DNA of 25,008 bases. Source: JAKVAV01 sp964635965. GTDB taxonomy: Bacteria; Bacteroidota; Bacteroidia; Flavobacteriales_D; Cryomorphaceae. Location: positions 1 through 25,008 of the forward strand of contig CAZWQX010000046.1 in NCBI GenBank assembly GCA_964635965.1, read 5' to 3'. A program made the translations under genes and the position numbers. A model generated the notes under the pieces. The model saw nothing but the letters and a program-made list of their open reading frames with translations. It was not told where the DNA came from and made no database searches. Positions 23,916 through 25,008 of this stretch are shown in pieces (the first letter of the stretch is position 1; each line of letters starts with the position of its first letter).

Positions 23916-24617
23916 ATGAAAACATCCTTCTTATTGCAGATTAATCCGGCTGCGGCAGCAGACAGCTTGTCTACTACAGGCGCAACGGAAGAAACCATAT
24001 CAATTTGGGAGCTTTTAGCAGGAGGCGGTTGGTACATAATGCTACCGCTTGCCTTCCTTTCAATATTAGCCGTTTACATTTTCGCAGAGCGCTGGATGGC
24101 AATCTCTAAAGCATCAAAAGAAGACAAAGACTTTATGAACCGCATAAAGGATTATGTGAGTGATGGAAAACTCGAAGCGGCTCGAACCTTTTGTCAATCG
24201 AGCAAAACACCGATCGGGCGAATGATCGATAAGGGGATTGCCAGAATCGGTAAACCGATGGACGATGTAAGTGCTTCAATCGAAAATGTTGGAAAGCTCG
24301 AGGTCTATAAATTGGAAAAGGGGTTGGCACTTTTGGCTACGGTCGCAGGTGCTGCGCCGATGATAGGATTTCTTGGAACCGTTATCGGAATGATCGCCAC
24401 TTTCCACGCAATGAAAATTTCAGGAAATGGAGTTGAAATTGGCGAACTCTCCGGAGGAATTATGCAGGCAATGGTTACGACCGTGGCTGGTTTGATCATT
24501 GGTATTATCGCCTATATCGCTTACAACACCTTAGTTGTGCGCGTTGAGAAAGTGGTTCATAGAATGGAAGCAAGATCGATCGAGTTCATCGATTTGCTCG
24601 AAGAACCGGGTAAATAA
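23916..24617 (+). CDS. exbB: MotA/TolQ/ExbB proton channel family protein
   Basis: Inner-membrane channel subunit that, with ExbD, uses the proton gradient to energise TonB-type or Tol-type outer-membrane processes. It has 233 residues. Three membrane segments are visible at about 38-58, 138-161 and 184-206. The channel core motif LLATVAGAAPMIGFLGTVIGMIATF and the later GGIMQAMVTTVAGLIIGIIAY are the family signature. An N-terminal hydrophobic stretch before the first segment may help insertion. It is followed after 6 bases by exbD, so they form one unit. It could drive a TonB system; the T9SS motor itself is GldL/GldM, and this is not one of them by length or motifs. Confidence 0.9.
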   Translation: MKTSFLLQINPAAAADSLSTTGATEETISIWELLAGGGWYIMLPLAFLSILAVYIFAERWMAISKASKEDKDFMNRIKDYVSDGKLEAARTFCQSSKTPIGRMIDKGIARIGKPMDDVSASIENVGKLEVYKLEKGLALLATVAGAAPMIGFLGTVIGMIATFHAMKISGNGVEIGELSGGIMQAMVTTVAGLIIGIIAYIAYNTLVVRVEKVVHRMEARSIEFIDLLEEPGK

Positions 24618-24623
24618 AAAGCT

Positions 24624-25008
24624 ATGGATTTAAGATCGCGAAATAAGGTCAATGCGAGCTTCTCCATGTCGTCGATGACCGACTTAGTCTTCTTATTGCT
24701 CATTTTCTTTATCATTCTTTCTACGCTGGTAAGCCCCTATGCCCTTCCCGTAGACTTACCCGTTAGTAAGAATCGATCAAAAGACAAGCAAACCATTGCA
24801 CTAAGAATCGATAAGAATTTGATTTATTCAGTTGATAATAAAATTATCGACCCTTTAGCCCTTGAGAATGCTCTGGCTGAGAGATTGGTAGGAGCGGAAA
24901 ATCCAGGTATCGTTTTGAATGTAGACCAATTGGTCCCTACCGGAAAAACGGTGGAAGTTCTCGATATAGCTAAGAGGAACAAATGGCGAATAGTGCTCGC
25001 CACGAAAC
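24624..25008 (+). CDS. exbD: Biopolymer transport protein ExbD (partial, cut by window end)
   Basis: The first 128 codons are present and the 3' end lies beyond the window. It has a short cytoplasmic start (MDLRSRNKVN), then one membrane segment (about 20-42) beginning MTDLVFLLLIFFIILS. D20 corresponds to the functional aspartate of ExbD in that segment. The periplasmic part has TIALRIDKNLIYSVDNK and VPTGKTVEVLDIAKRN, matching ExbD/TolR. It follows exbB by 6 bases. The reading frame has no stop up to the edge. Confidence 0.88.
   Translation, partial: MDLRSRNKVNASFSMSSMTDLVFLLLIFFIILSTLVSPYALPVDLPVSKNRSKDKQTIALRIDKNLIYSVDNKIIDPLALENALAERLVGAENPGIVLNVDQLVPTGKTVEVLDIAKRNKWRIVLATK

Noticed and set aside
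23916..25008. ExbB/ExbD as the T9SS motor GldL/GldM
   Set aside because: Sequence and order fit ExbB and ExbD (three segments then one, with MTDLVF). GldL has two membrane segments, and GldM is much longer.

Overview
The window is chromosomal DNA from a Bacteroidota bacterium, most likely a member of Flavobacteriales. The grounds are a type IX secretion (T9SS) and gliding gene set (porU, porV, a porP/SprF gene, gldJ), two cell-surface proteins with T9SS C-terminal sorting domains (one type A, one type B), several Bacteroidota-type -7 promoter boxes (TATATTTG), and weak or absent Shine-Dalgarno sequences. By eye the GC content is in the low to mid 40s. There are 17 genes. All are intact except the last, which the window edge cuts. 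No tRNA, rRNA, CRISPR array, transposase or phage gene was seen, and no gene-free gap exceeds about 220 bases.

Layout. (1) 1-99: two stacked hairpins acting as a terminator. (2) 100-5865: a divergent pair of T9SS cargo genes, a 1252-residue beta-propeller/beta-helix protein on the minus strand and a 639-residue PKD and CHU_C-type protein on the plus strand. (3) 5866-6027: a convergent spacer with a REP-like double hairpin and five 7-bp tandem repeats. (4) 14587 down to 6028, minus strand: porU, porV, ispF, cdd, pdhA, pdhC. The T9SS sortase and its shuttle are followed by isoprenoid synthesis, pyrimidine salvage and pyruvate dehydrogenase. Internal -7 boxes before porV and pdhA suggest three overlapping transcription units. 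(5) 14809-17567, plus strand, divergent from porU: porP/sprF-like gene then gldJ, closed by a strong intrinsic terminator. (6) 17640-18926: murF, whose stop overlaps the stop of a convergent acyl-CoA dehydrogenase (18923-20065, minus). (7) 20122-25008, plus: anmK, a Glu/Leu/Phe/Val dehydrogenase, nhaD, exbB and a truncated exbD.

How they fit together. PorP and GldJ belong to the outer-membrane side of the T9SS. PorV carries folded substrates to PorU, which removes the C-terminal signal and attaches the protein to the surface. The two cargo proteins at the left end are substrates of this machine. MurF and AnmK act in peptidoglycan synthesis and recycling. NhaD and the ExbB/ExbD motor manage and spend ion gradients. 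Most of this is conserved core genome. The least ordinary points are the second PorP-lipoprotein pairing (PorP-GldJ), a GldJ with a degenerate formylglycine-enzyme fold and a helical insert, a histone-H1-like lysine-rich tail on PdhA, the abrupt base-composition change inside the type B cargo gene, and the structured repeats in the spacers. I did not find a clearly novel multi-gene system.
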